This document shows positions 1 to 8,887 of a DNA stretch of 64,000 nucleotides, in pieces. The stretch covers positions 1 to 64,000 of the forward strand of contig DAIQNV010000008.1 of NCBI GenBank assembly GCA_036788215.1, written 5' to 3'. Position 1 is the first letter of the stretch; each line of letters starts with the position of its first letter. The translations under genes and the position numbers were made by a program. A model generated the notes under the pieces. It worked only from the letters and a program-made list of their open reading frames with translations. It had not been told where the DNA came from and searched no databases. This DNA is from DAIQNV01 sp036788215. GTDB taxonomy: Bacteria > Planctomycetota > Phycisphaerae > Phycisphaerales > UBA1924.

Positions 1-76
1 CGGATCGACCACGGCACCCGGGCTTGCCTGTTCTTTGGGGGTTGGGTGATCGTGGAGAAGGCTGCGCCGTCTCCAC

Positions 77-104
77 GGCACCCGGGGATCGGCACCCGGG
101 GATC
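77..104. repeat. 14-bp tandem duplication at the left edge
   Basis: The 14-mer ggcacccggggatc occurs twice head to tail (77-90 and 91-104), with a partial third copy (ggcacccgg) at 13-21. It lies just past the stop of the FAD oxidoreductase gene. No gene is visible in bases 1-111. The duplication looks like replication slippage in GC-rich intergenic DNA, and I assign no function. Confidence 0.6.
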
Positions 105-111
105 GGTAGAC

Positions 112-1269
112 CTAGACGGCGGTGGCGGTTTGGATGAGGTTGAGGTCGTTGCAGACTCTTTCGGCGAGGGCGAGGCTGAGGGTCATGCCGGCGCCGCCCA
201 GGCCATTGACGATGCGGGTGGTTTCGTTTGGGACATCGACGAGGTAGGGTGAGCCGTCGGTGAGTTTGGCGTAGACGCCGAACCAGCGGGCGGCGATGGT
301 CATGTCGGGGGCGTCCAGGAACTGGGCGAGGCGGTCGAGCATGAGGTGCTCGATGTGGTGGTCGTAGTCGGGCGTGAATTCGTCGGCGTATTCGTGCGAA
401 TCCCCGAGGACGAGCTCGCCCAGGGCGTTCTGGGCGGCCATGACGTGGATGCCATAGCGGTCGAGTTCCGGGGTTTCTTTCGCGAATCGGGACTTGAGGG
501 CGGGGAGTGTGGGGCAGGACTCGAAGGAGCGGTAGTGGCGGAGGGTGAGCCCGCCGGCGAGGTGCGGGCCCATGGCGAAGCCCTCGGGCTGCGCGACGGT
601 GCGGAGCATGTGCAGCTTGCAGCGGGTGAGGGGGTAGAGCGCAAAGCGTTCTGGGTACAGGGCGCGGAAGTCGTCGCCTGAGGCGATGACGGTGTGGTGG
701 GCGTGGATGGTTTCGCCGGCGGCGGTTTCGAGGTGGCCCTGGTGGGCGGCGCGGACGGGGCAGGCGAAGCGGAGGTCGACGCCCATGGAGGCGAGGTGCG
801 CCGGGAGCTGGGAGATGGCTTCGCGGGGGTCGACGGCGCACTCGTAGGGGGACCAGAGGGCGCCCTGGAGGTTGTGCTCCTTGACGGCGGGCGACTTCCG
901 GCGGGTCTCGGCGGGGGAGAGGATGGAGAGGTCGAGATCGGGGGTCCGGGCGACGAACTCGTTGAGGACGGCGAGTTCGTCCTCGGCGTAGGCGAGGTGG
1001 AGGGAGCCGCAGGGGTTGAGCCAGAAGCCGGCGCTCTGTGCGAGGTCGAGCCAGTGCTCGCGGGCGCGGAGGGCGAGGGCGCGGCCCTCACCCGGCATCT
1101 GGCCGACGGGCCAGACCATGCCGAAGTTGCGGATGGAGGCGCCCACGGCGCGGGGGGATCGCTCGAGGAGGATGACCCTGTTGCCGGCTCGGGCGGCGTG
1201 GTAGGCGTGGGCGAGGCCGACGATGCCGGCGCCGACGACGGCCAGGTCGTAGGTGGTGTTTGCTGTCAT
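112..1269 (-). CDS. TIGR03364-type FAD-dependent oxidoreductase (aminophosphonate-linked)
   Basis: A 385-residue protein of the DAO/glycine-oxidase fold. The dinucleotide-binding motif G13-x-G15-x-x-G18 follows a short beta strand, and an acidic residue closes the second strand (ILLERS). The signatures GASIRNFGMVWPVGQ, CGSLHLA, GDSHEY and GLGGAGMT match what I know of the TIGR03364 subfamily. That subfamily is recurrent beside 2-aminoethylphosphonate genes, and characterised relatives oxidise AEP or N-methyl-AEP to phosphonoacetaldehyde. The chosen ATG begins MTANTTYD directly before the Rossmann strand; the open frame continues upstream but is low-complexity and antisense-like. The gene is 34 bp downstream of the PHP-hydrolase gene on the same strand and presumably cotranscribed. 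The family call is firm; the substrate is inferred from family and from the PbfA-like gene nearby. Confidence 0.85.
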   Translation of the reverse strand: MTANTTYDLAVVGAGIVGLAHAYHAARAGNRVILLERSPRAVGASIRNFGMVWPVGQMPGEGRALALRAREHWLDLAQSAGFWLNPCGSLHLAYAEDELAVLNEFVARTPDLDLSILSPAETRRKSPAVKEHNLQGALWSPYECAVDPREAISQLPAHLASMGVDLRFACPVRAAHQGHLETAAGETIHAHHTVIASGDDFRALYPERFALYPLTRCKLHMLRTVAQPEGFAMGPHLAGGLTLRHYRSFESCPTLPALKSRFAKETPELDRYGIHVMAAQNALGELVLGDSHEYADEFTPDYDHHIEHLMLDRLAQFLDAPDMTIAARWFGVYAKLTDGSPYLVDVPNETTRIVNGLGGAGMTLSLALAERVCNDLNLIQTATAV

Positions 1270-1303
1270 GGGGTGATCTTTCGCACGGATGGGGGCGGCG
1301 GGG

Positions 1304-3760
1304 TCAGGGGCGCTCGGGGGTCCAGGTGATGTCGGGGTCGAGGACGCGGAAGTAGGCGCCGAAGTCTCCGCCGCCATTGGCGACCTTGAGGAGGACGCGG
1401 TTGGGGCCCTTGGCGAGTTGGGCTCGCCCGATGTGCTGGAGCGGGTCGGCGGAGTGGCTCTCGGGGTCTTCGTAGACCCGCTCGCCGTTGATCCAGAGGA
1501 CGCAGCCATCGTCGGTGCCCACGGCGTAGGCGACCTCGCGTGTGTCGGGGCTGATGAGCCAGGTCTCGATGTAGGCGACGGCGTTGTCGGAGATGTCGGG
1601 GTTGGGCTCGATCATTTTGAAGTTGACGAATCCTCTCGAGTCGGCGGAGATGGTGCGCCAGGCGGCGGGGCCGGTCCTGGTGTCGAAGGTGTCGGCGTCG
1701 GGGTCGAGTTCCGGGGCGTGTGGGGTGGTGATGACGGAGGCGATGGACTCGGAGGGGAAGAAGCCTGCGAAGCGCCAGCCCCGGACCACCGCGCCCGCGA
1801 GCAGGGGCTCGAACTTGTCGGCGAAGCGGCGGAGGAGGGTGGCGTCGGGGTTGGTGATGGCGGCGATGATGCGGTCGTTGGCGTCGTCGGCGCCGCAGGC
1901 GATCGAGGCGGCGAGGAGAGCCATGGTCATGTGGGTGTCGCCCCGGTTGGCTTCGGTGGCGGCGTTGATGGCGGGGAGGAGGTCGGGGTCGGCGACATGC
2001 TCCGCGGCGCGGGCGGCGCTGAGGCGGACGTAGCGGTTGTCGTCGGTGAGGAAGCGGGCGATGAGCGGCGTTGCGAGGGAGCGGCCCGAGACGCCCGCGG
2101 CCTGCAGGGCGAGGGCCCGGTCGGCGGGTCGGGCGGCTTCGAGTTCGCTGATGAGCGCGGCGGCGCCCATGGCTTCGGTGATGCGCTGTTCGGCACGGGC
2201 GTAGGGGCTTTGCCAGTGGCCATCGGCGTCGGCGTCGACCCAGACGGGGTTGAGGACCGCGATGGGTAGGATCGGGCGGCCCTGGTCGTGGACGAAGGGG
2301 GCGAGGGAGTCGTCGCCCTCGACGAGGAGGCTGACCCAGCTGTCGCCGTGCAGGTCGATGGAGCGGGCGGTGTTGATGCGGACGCGGGTGCGATCTTGGG
2401 GGACCTGGATTTCCTCGATGACGTCCCCGTTGACGATGATCTTGACGCGGTCGACATCGATCCAGCTCGCGGCCTGGACCTCGAAGGCGACGCGGACGCG
2501 GGCGGTGCCCTCGGGTGTGGGGCGTGCGGTGGCGTCGGCGCCCATGGGCTGGTTGTCGACGGAGAAGAGGACGAAGGGGCCTGAGGTGGTGAAGACGCGG
2601 TTCTCGCGGAGGGCGGCGGCGACCTCGCGCGGGTCGATGGCGGCGGGGTCGTCGGTCGAGCTCTGGGTGTAGTTCCGCGGGACGCCAGCGATCTCGCTCT
2701 CGACATCGTGCGAGTCGGAGTTTCCGACCGCGGCGTAGCGGTGGCCCCTGTTGAGCAGGTTGAACCAGTCGCGGAGGACGGAGAAGGTGCCGGAGTTGAC
2801 GGGGAGGTCGGTCTCTTCTGGGTCGAAATAGCCCCAGTTCTCGTTCTCGTTGAAGATCTCGATGGTGTCGAAGTCGTCGGAGTAGCGGTCGGTGGTGGGG
2901 ACGCCGGTGATGGGGTCGAGGCCGGCCTGGCCGAAGTAGTGGATGTTGGCCCAGCGGGGGTGGTTGAGCTGGATGACGGGTGTGATGCCGAATTCGTTGG
3001 GCTCTTCACGGATGAGCTTGAAGAGGGGGACGGCTGAGGGGAGGCGGTGCTCGATGATCCTGCGGTCGGGGTCGAGTGGGAAGGCGTTGAAGTGGCCGAC
3101 GGGTGTCGAGACCTCGTTTCCGACGATGCTGGTGAGGTGCTGGGTCGCGCCGACCTGGTGCATGGTGGGCCGGTAGTCGGTGTTGTGGTTGTGGTCCGTG
3201 GCGACGGCGAACTCGAGGCCCTCGCCCACGATGGAGATGATGCGCTCGGGCATGTTGGAGTCGCCATGGCCCGAGTAGGTGAGGGTGTGAAGATGGAAGT
3301 CGCCCGCGACCCAGCCTGTGGTGTCGATCTCGCGGCGGAGGGCGGCTTCCCAGGTGGACTCGTGATTCGGGCGGAGGGTGATGAAGGCGCGGGCGATGCT
3401 CCACTCGAGGCCCCGGGTGGCGAGGACCTCGTAGTCGCCCGGGGGGACGGTGATGGAGCCCTCGCCGGTGATGGTGTAGGCGACATTGCGTCGGACCGCG
3501 AGGCGGTCGGGGTCGGCGTCGGGATTCGTGAAGAGGTTCGGGCGGATGTTGTGGCGGTTGTCGCCCTGGGCGGGGAGGAAGGTGAGGCGGCAGGGGATGG
3601 CGGCGCCGGTGTCGTCGGTGATGCGGAAGGTGAAGGTGGCGGGGTTGTCGATATCGCCCGCGGCCCGGGCGGGGGGCGTGCTGGCGGGGACGGGGGCGGC
3701 GAGGCCAGCGAGGGCGGTGAGCGTGGTGAGGGCGACGAGGGGGAGCGAGCGGCGGGGCAT
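1304..3760 (-). CDS. Secreted CehA/McbA-type PHP-domain metallohydrolase with HEAT-like and C-terminal beta domains
   Basis: An 818-residue exported protein. An Arg-rich start and hydrophobic stretch form a signal peptide ending near residue 34. After an Ig-like beta region comes a PHP metallohydrolase domain, with H156-L-H158 (GDFHLHT), TDHNHN near 188 and GNSDSH near 348 as likely metal ligands. Residues about 540-650 look like HEAT-type helical repeats (RYVRLSAARAAEH). The C-terminus (LAKGPNRVLLKV) resembles a PA14-like lectin fold. The start MPRRSLPL was preferred over one 12 codons upstream because GGAGA lies at good spacing before it. CehA/McbA relatives hydrolyse esters or phosphoester-like bonds. 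The substrate is unknown here, but the neighbours suggest a phosphonate or phosphate ester. Leads the two-gene minus-strand unit with the FAD oxidoreductase. Confidence 0.75.
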   Translation of the reverse strand: MPRRSLPLVALTTLTALAGLAAPVPASTPPARAAGDIDNPATFTFRITDDTGAAIPCRLTFLPAQGDNRHNIRPNLFTNPDADPDRLAVRRNVAYTITGEGSITVPPGDYEVLATRGLEWSIARAFITLRPNHESTWEAALRREIDTTGWVAGDFHLHTLTYSGHGDSNMPERIISIVGEGLEFAVATDHNHNTDYRPTMHQVGATQHLTSIVGNEVSTPVGHFNAFPLDPDRRIIEHRLPSAVPLFKLIREEPNEFGITPVIQLNHPRWANIHYFGQAGLDPITGVPTTDRYSDDFDTIEIFNENENWGYFDPEETDLPVNSGTFSVLRDWFNLLNRGHRYAAVGNSDSHDVESEIAGVPRNYTQSSTDDPAAIDPREVAAALRENRVFTTSGPFVLFSVDNQPMGADATARPTPEGTARVRVAFEVQAASWIDVDRVKIIVNGDVIEEIQVPQDRTRVRINTARSIDLHGDSWVSLLVEGDDSLAPFVHDQGRPILPIAVLNPVWVDADADGHWQSPYARAEQRITEAMGAAALISELEAARPADRALALQAAGVSGRSLATPLIARFLTDDNRYVRLSAARAAEHVADPDLLPAINAATEANRGDTHMTMALLAASIACGADDANDRIIAAITNPDATLLRRFADKFEPLLAGAVVRGWRFAGFFPSESIASVITTPHAPELDPDADTFDTRTGPAAWRTISADSRGFVNFKMIEPNPDISDNAVAYIETWLISPDTREVAYAVGTDDGCVLWINGERVYEDPESHSADPLQHIGRAQLAKGPNRVLLKVANGGGDFGAYFRVLDPDITWTPERP

Positions 3761-3933
3761 GGGCGGGGTCTCCGGGGATCGTGGTGCGTGCATCATGGCG
3801 GCGGAAGAGCGGGTTGAGTGTCAGGAAATGATGAGCGTTGTGTGAACATGTGTTGCGCGATGCTGCCAGCAAGTATACTGAGCGTCAACAGTCGATGGGC
3901 GGCTGGATTCGGGTCGGGCAGCGGAGGTTCCGG
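3761..3933. promoter_or_regulatory. Divergent promoter region between the PHP hydrolase and the phosphatase
   Basis: This 173-bp gap separates two outward-reading genes. TATACT at 3874-3879 is a plausible -10 for the rightward gene, with TTGCGC at 3853-3858 as a weak -35 (15-bp spacer, shorter than usual). The right gene has GGAGG at 3923-3927, six bases before its ATG. No convincing operator palindrome was found beyond the short acatgt inside tgaacatgtgttg. Confidence 0.35.
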
Positions 3934-5841
3934 ATGCGCAAGCGTTTTCGCACCATGGCTTTGGGTCTCGTCACGGTGTTTGTGACGCCCGGTTTGGCGC
4001 ACCCCGATCACGCGGAGGCGGTGCTGGGGGAGTGGACCTTCGCGCCCGACTACCGGCTGCCCCGGGGGGCGGGTGTGAGCCTTGGGCCCCGGCCCGGGGC
4101 GCCGGAATCGCCGAAGTTTCCGTTCGCGTATGACCCGGCTCCGGTGCGGTTTGCGGGGCTCTCGGCGACGGACCGGGTGACGCATCTCCTGGGCGACGAT
4201 GACCTGCCGACGGGGGCGTTCAGCGTGGAGTTGTGGGTGACGGACCATGTGAACCAGCCGGTGGGGGCGTTGCTTGCGGCGAAGGGGTCGGGGCCAGCAG
4301 ATGACGTGGCGTGGTCGCTTGGGTATCTGGACGGGCGGGCGGTGATGAGCGTGGGGACGGGGCGGGGGCGCGTGATGATCGACGCGGACACGAGCCGCGT
4401 CGGGTTCAAGCGGTATTGGCGGCACATCGTGGGGGTGTATGACGGCGGGGAGATGGTGCTGTGGGTGAACGGGGAGCGTGTGGCGACAGGGACGGGGCCT
4501 TCGGAGATCGTGTACGCGGAGGGTGCGCAGCTGGAGATGGCGGCGTACACGGAGCACGAGCCTTACATGGAGATCGGGAACCTGGTGTGGTCGGCGCGGG
4601 TGGTTGACGGGGTGTTGGGGGCGGACGACATCGGGCACCGGTTCGGTGACCTGTCGGGGGCGGTGGAGGATGGCGTGCTGTTCCCGGGGGTGTTCCACTT
4701 CACGGCGCCGCCTTACCTGAACATGACGACGCGGAGCTCGACGAACCTGGTGTTCGAGACGGACCGGGCGTCGACCGCGACGGTTCGGTACGGGTTGTCG
4801 CACGACTTTGACCGGACGGTCGCGAGCGAGGATGCCTCGAGGCTGCACACGGTGACGCTGGAGGGGCTGGAGCCTTCGACGCGGTACTACTACGAGGTGA
4901 CGGTGCGGGACGGAGCGGGGCGGGGCGTGACGGCGGGGCCTTTTGCGTTCAAGACGGCGGCGCGGGGGGGCGAGGCGATCAGTTTCGCGGTGATCGGGGA
5001 TACGGAGTCGCGGCCTCACATCAATAACCGGGTGGCGCAGCTCATCTGGGACGAGCGGCCGGACTTCGTGATCAACTGCGGCGACCTGACGGACGGGGGG
5101 AAGCGGGACCACCGGTGGCAGTGGACGCACGAGTATTTCCTGGGCATCGGGCACCTGCACACCTGGGTGCCGAGCTTTCCGGTTCCCGGGAACGGGGAGG
5201 GGGACCTGGTGTGGTACAACCACTACCACGATTTGCCGGCGCCGGAGGCGTACTACAGCTTCCGCTGGGGGGATGCGGCGTTCTTCATGCTCGACTCGAA
5301 CCAGAGCGGGAGCAGCTTTGCGCCGGGCGGCGAGCAGTACGAGTGGCTGAAGGCGGAGCTGGCGGCTTCGGACGCGACGTGGAAGTTTGTGGCGCATCAC
5401 CACCCGGTGTACACCTCGGACGAGAACGACTACGGGGACACCTGGAAGGGTGAGCCTTCGGAGAACGGCGACGTGCGGGTGCGGCGGATCGCGGAGTTGT
5501 ACGAGGAGTTCGGGGTGGACGCGGTGTTCTTCGGGCATTTGCACAGCTACGAGCGGAGCTGGCCGATCCTGAGGGGGGAGGTGAGCCTGGACGAGGGCGT
5601 GGTGTACATCCAGGCGGGCGGGGCGGGGGGGAATCTCGAGGATTTCCAGCCCACACGGACCTTCTTCAAGCACAAGAGTTTCCGGGGGCACCACTATTGC
5701 ACGGTGAACATCGTGGGCCCGGTGATGGAGTTCAAGATGTACGACCTGAACGGGGCGCTGCGGGACACCGTGACGATCCGGAAGGATGACACCGGGCAGC
5801 GGACGGACCTGAGCCGTGCGGGCGGGGGGGCGGGGGAGTGA
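3934..5841 (+). CDS. LamG plus purple-acid-phosphatase-like metallophosphoesterase, exported
   Basis: A 635-residue protein with a signal peptide (MRKRFRTMALGLVTVFVTPGLA). A LamG/concanavalin-type domain covers about residues 45-235 (FSVELWVTDH, ALLAAKG, HIVGVYDGGEMVLWVNG). A purple-acid-phosphatase N-terminal FnIII-like domain covers about 255-345 (TLEGLEPSTRYYYEV), then a calcineurin-type domain. Metal motifs are GDTE (D356), GDLTDG (D384), AHHHP (about 488-490) and GHLHSYE (H535, H537). The usual GNH(E/D) motif reads PGNGEGD: Asn420 is kept but the catalytic His is Gly. The start was chosen for GGAGG six bases upstream and because the signal peptide begins there. The stop overlaps the next gene's ATG by one base (TGATG), so the two are translationally coupled. 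Activity may be altered or lost; it is probably a periplasmic phosphoesterase. Confidence 0.8.
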   Translation: MRKRFRTMALGLVTVFVTPGLAHPDHAEAVLGEWTFAPDYRLPRGAGVSLGPRPGAPESPKFPFAYDPAPVRFAGLSATDRVTHLLGDDDLPTGAFSVELWVTDHVNQPVGALLAAKGSGPADDVAWSLGYLDGRAVMSVGTGRGRVMIDADTSRVGFKRYWRHIVGVYDGGEMVLWVNGERVATGTGPSEIVYAEGAQLEMAAYTEHEPYMEIGNLVWSARVVDGVLGADDIGHRFGDLSGAVEDGVLFPGVFHFTAPPYLNMTTRSSTNLVFETDRASTATVRYGLSHDFDRTVASEDASRLHTVTLEGLEPSTRYYYEVTVRDGAGRGVTAGPFAFKTAARGGEAISFAVIGDTESRPHINNRVAQLIWDERPDFVINCGDLTDGGKRDHRWQWTHEYFLGIGHLHTWVPSFPVPGNGEGDLVWYNHYHDLPAPEAYYSFRWGDAAFFMLDSNQSGSSFAPGGEQYEWLKAELAASDATWKFVAHHHPVYTSDENDYGDTWKGEPSENGDVRVRRIAELYEEFGVDAVFFGHLHSYERSWPILRGEVSLDEGVVYIQAGGAGGNLEDFQPTRTFFKHKSFRGHHYCTVNIVGPVMEFKMYDLNGALRDTVTIRKDDTGQRTDLSRAGGGAGE

Positions 5842-7130
5842 TGACGACCTTGATTCACGACGCGGTTGGTGGGGTGGATGCGGAGCGGTCGCTGGCGGTG
5901 TTCCCGGGTGGGTCGAACGGGGAGTTCGGGCTGCCGGCGGGGCTGACGCGGGTGATCGAGCGGGGGCAGGGGTGCCGGCTCTTAGATACCGCGGGGAACG
6001 AGCTTTTGGACATGTCGATGGGGTGGGGCTCGGCGCTGGTGGGGCACGCGCGGGCGGAGGTGGTCGACGCAGTGGTCGGTGCAGCGCCCCTGGGGGGGAA
6101 CTTTGCGTATCCGTCGGCGCATGCGCTCGGGCTCGCGGAAGAGTTGGTGCGCCTGAGCCCGGCGTGCGACCGGGTGCGGTTCTGCGCGTCGGGGACGGAG
6201 GCGACGATGTATTGCCTGCGTCTGGCGCGGGCGTTTTCCGGGCGGGCGGTGACGCTGCGCTTTGAGGGGGCGTACCACGGGTCGCACGATGTGGGGGTGA
6301 CGAGCCTGTTTCCCTCGGGCGAGACCGCGTTTCCGGAGCCTGAACCCAGCAGCGCGGGGATCCACGCGCAGCACACGATCGTGGCCCCCTTCAACGACAG
6401 CGCCACCGCGACGCGGATCATCGCGGAGCACGCGAGCGAACTGGGGGCGGTGATCGTGGAGCCTTTGCAGCGGTGCCTGCCTCCTCGGGCGGGGTTCCTC
6501 GAGTCGCTGCGCGAATCGTGCACGCGGCACGGGGTGCCCTTGATCTTCGACGAGGTGGTGACGGGGTTCCGGCTCGCGTATGGCGGCGCGCAGGAGAAGT
6601 ACGGGGTGATTCCGGACCTGGTGGCGTACGGGAAGGCGCTGGGGGGCGGCCTGCCGATCGGCGCGTTCGGCGGGGGGGCGGAGATCATGGACCTGGTGGA
6701 GGAACGCCGGATCGGTGAGGACGGGTATGTCTGGACGGCGTCGACGCTCGGGGGGAACCCGATTTCAACCGCTGCGGCGAGCGCTGCGCTCGGGGTGTTC
6801 TGCGGGGCGGGCGTGTACGAGCGACTGTACGAACTGGGCGAGCGCCTGCGCGAGGGGATGCGGCGGGTGCTGCGTGACGCGGGGGAGGTGGCGACGGTGA
6901 TCGGCGACGGGCCCCTGGCGCAGGTCGTCTTCGCGGAGCACGAGGTCACGGACTATCGGACCACGATCGCGTCGGACCGGGCACGCGGGCGGGCGCTGAT
7001 GCTCGAGCTGTGGCGGCGCGGGGTGTTCCTGAACCCGATGGGGACCAAGCTGTATCTGTCGCTCGCGCACACCGAGGCGGAGTGCTCGGCTTTCTGCGAG
7101 CACATGGCGGCGTCGCTCCGAGCTCTCTGA
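5841..7130 (+). CDS. Glutamate-1-semialdehyde-aminomutase-type class III aminotransferase
   Basis: A 429-residue PLP enzyme of fold type I. It has ASGTEATMYCLRLAR (phosphate-binding region), the AYHGSHD loop, IFDEVVTGFR (Asp for the PLP pyridine nitrogen) and the Schiff-base lysine K265 in AYGKALGGGLPIGAFGG. Overall layout and length match the HemL/GSA-aminotransferase branch. However, it sits in a phosphonate-like neighbourhood rather than with heme genes, so it is probably an omega-aminotransferase or aminomutase on another amine. The ATG overlaps the phosphatase stop by one base; a GTG three bases upstream is also possible. It converges on the PbfA-like gene with a 6-bp gap. HemL itself cannot be excluded from sequence alone. 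Confidence 0.8.
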   Translation: MTTLIHDAVGGVDAERSLAVFPGGSNGEFGLPAGLTRVIERGQGCRLLDTAGNELLDMSMGWGSALVGHARAEVVDAVVGAAPLGGNFAYPSAHALGLAEELVRLSPACDRVRFCASGTEATMYCLRLARAFSGRAVTLRFEGAYHGSHDVGVTSLFPSGETAFPEPEPSSAGIHAQHTIVAPFNDSATATRIIAEHASELGAVIVEPLQRCLPPRAGFLESLRESCTRHGVPLIFDEVVTGFRLAYGGAQEKYGVIPDLVAYGKALGGGLPIGAFGGGAEIMDLVEERRIGEDGYVWTASTLGGNPISTAAASAALGVFCGAGVYERLYELGERLREGMRRVLRDAGEVATVIGDGPLAQVVFAEHEVTDYRTTIASDRARGRALMLELWRRGVFLNPMGTKLYLSLAHTEAECSAFCEHMAASLRAL

Positions 7131-7136
7131 GCGGGA

Positions 7137-8504
7137 CTATTTGAGCGAGGCGGTTGCGGCGGCGATCGCGTCGCGCAGGATGCCGGTGGCGCGTCGGAGC
7201 AGGTCCTCCTCGATGTTCAGGGGCGGGAAGAGGACGAGCGTCGTGCCCCCGCCGACCTTGAAGCTCAGGCCACGATCGAGCGACTCGTACAGGACTCGGT
7301 CGGCGAGGGCGTGGGCGCCTTGACCCGCCAGTTCGACGCCGACCATCAGGCCGAGGCTGCGGACCTCCTTCAGCACGCCGGTGGAGGCGAGGGCCTCGTG
7401 CAATTCGCTGGCCCACTCTTCGCCCAGGCGGGCGGAGCGCTCGACGAGCCCCTCGCGTTCGATCGCGTCGAGCGTGGCGAGGGCCGCGGCGGCGCCGACC
7501 GGGCTCTTTTCGTGGGTGTAGTGACCGATGGCGAGTTCGCGCACCGGGACCACGCCGGTGTCGTTGAACCCGGGGCGGCCGATGACGGCGGCCTGCGGGA
7601 AGACCGCGCCCCCGAGGCCTTTGCCGATGACCATGAGGTCGGGCGTGACGCCGGTGTGCTCGGTCGCCCAGAGCTTCCCGGTGCGGCCCAGGCCGGTCGG
7701 TATCTCGTCGAAGATCAAGAGGGCGCCCGCGCGGTCGCACGCGGCGCGGACGCGGGGCCAGTACTCCCCGGGCGGGACCCGGACGGTCGTCGCCCGGACG
7801 GGCTCCGCGACCACCGCGGCGATCCCGGGCTCACGCTCGAGCAGTGTCTCGATATCCGCGGCGCACGCGGCGCTGCAGGCGGCGCCGCACCGGTGACGAC
7901 AGCCCGGGTCGCCCGGAGGCTGGGCGTGCAGGCCACCCAGGGGGCCCTGGCCTCGGCGGAAGAGTTCCTGCCCCCCCGCTGCGGCGGCGTCGAGCGTCGC
8001 GCCGTGGAAGGAGCCCCTGAAGGCGATCGTTTTGTGTCGGCCGGTCACGGCGCGGGCGATCTTGAGGGCGATACCGACCGCGACCGCGCCGCTCGGGGCG
8101 AGGAGGACGCGGGCGTTGTGGCGCAGGTCGCCCGGGGCGCTCGCGATCAATCGTTCCGCGAGCCTGGTCGCGGGCTCGCTGGCGAAGCGGCGGGTGCTGA
8201 AGGGGAGGCGGGCGAGCTGTTCGGTGACCGCCCGGATGACGCCCTGGTGCCCGAAGCCCAGCTGGTGGACGGAGTTGCCATGGAAGTCGAGGAGGCGTCG
8301 GCCATCCCGGAGCGTGAGCCAGGGTCCGTGGGCTCCGACGACCTCGTCGAGGCAGGGGGATGAGAGCACCTGGTGATAAAAGGCTTCCGCGTCTCGTGTT
8401 AAGATTGCGCTGTCCGGCCTCGCTTCCGCCCACGCTCGCCTCGCTCCGGTTGTGTTGACATCCCCCTCTGCGACAGGGGCATGCGCAGGATGTTCGTGGG
8501 TCAC
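7137..8504 (-). CDS. pbfA: PbfA-like (R)-1-hydroxy-2-aminoethylphosphonate ammonia-lyase, class III aminotransferase family
   Basis: A 455-residue PLP enzyme. Motifs are DFHGNSVHQLGFGH near the N-terminus, RGSFHGATLDA, a Cys-rich insert CRHRCGAACSAAC near residue 200, IFDEIPTGLGRTGK, and lysine K295 in VIGKGLGGAVFPQAAVIG followed by GHYTHEKSPVGAAAALAT. The HGNSVHQ start, Cys insert and HYTHEK segment match my memory of the PbfA group, which eliminates ammonia from 1-hydroxy-AEP to give phosphonoacetaldehyde. The start is GTG, supported by GGAGG six bases upstream; no ATG start fits. Downstream use of phosphonoacetaldehyde would need PhnX or PhnY/PhnA, none of which is in the window. A general omega-transaminase is the alternative. 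Confidence 0.7.
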   Translation of the reverse strand: MTHEHPAHAPVAEGDVNTTGARRAWAEARPDSAILTRDAEAFYHQVLSSPCLDEVVGAHGPWLTLRDGRRLLDFHGNSVHQLGFGHQGVIRAVTEQLARLPFSTRRFASEPATRLAERLIASAPGDLRHNARVLLAPSGAVAVGIALKIARAVTGRHKTIAFRGSFHGATLDAAAAGGQELFRRGQGPLGGLHAQPPGDPGCRHRCGAACSAACAADIETLLEREPGIAAVVAEPVRATTVRVPPGEYWPRVRAACDRAGALLIFDEIPTGLGRTGKLWATEHTGVTPDLMVIGKGLGGAVFPQAAVIGRPGFNDTGVVPVRELAIGHYTHEKSPVGAAAALATLDAIEREGLVERSARLGEEWASELHEALASTGVLKEVRSLGLMVGVELAGQGAHALADRVLYESLDRGLSFKVGGGTTLVLFPPLNIEEDLLRRATGILRDAIAAATASLK

Positions 8505-8887
8505 AGGCGGCCTCCGGTCGGTGCGCGGCGCTCCGCGGGACAGGATCGCGGATCGCGCATCGACGGGCGTCTGCCGGCGCGATCGGAAGGATCTTGCCCG
8601 GTTTGAGGGGTCAGGCGACGGGTTTGGCGGGTCTCAGCGCATCCTTGGCGCATTCTGAACACGATCTTAGACATTCGTAACACCTTGTCTTTACACGATC
8701 TCAATACTTTCGATCGTTTTCGCTCATGAATTTTGAAGCTGGTGTGAATGTGTCCTCCAGACGCAAGTTGGGCGTTGTAGACTCTCAGGATACACCGTAG
8801 AGTCCGGTGCAGCGTCGCTTCGGAGGGGTCCAATCGGGCACGAGCGGCGCATCGCGTGTTATTCCAACCGATTCGGAGGAAGTAGAT
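8505..8887. promoter_or_regulatory. 383-bp divergent intergenic region with an AT-rich core
   Basis: The left part is GC-rich. Bases about 8650-8750 are clearly AT-richer than anything nearby, as expected for promoters of both outward-reading genes. The right gene has ggagga just before agtagat and its ATG. I could not choose a reliable -35/-10 pair (ttgggc near 8768 with a poor -10 downstream is one option). No conserved short gene was identified here; a 68-codon open frame across 8452-8658 overlaps the lyase start and has no domain features. Confidence 0.45.

Noticed and set aside
3793..5694. A 633-codon minus-strand frame opposite the LamG/phosphatase gene
   Set aside because: Arg/Pro/His-rich shadow of a gene with clear motifs and ribosome site on the other strand.
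5841..7130. Calling this gene hemL (heme biosynthesis)
   Set aside because: The fold matches GSA aminomutase, but the gene lies with aminophosphonate-type genes; the name would imply an unproven role.
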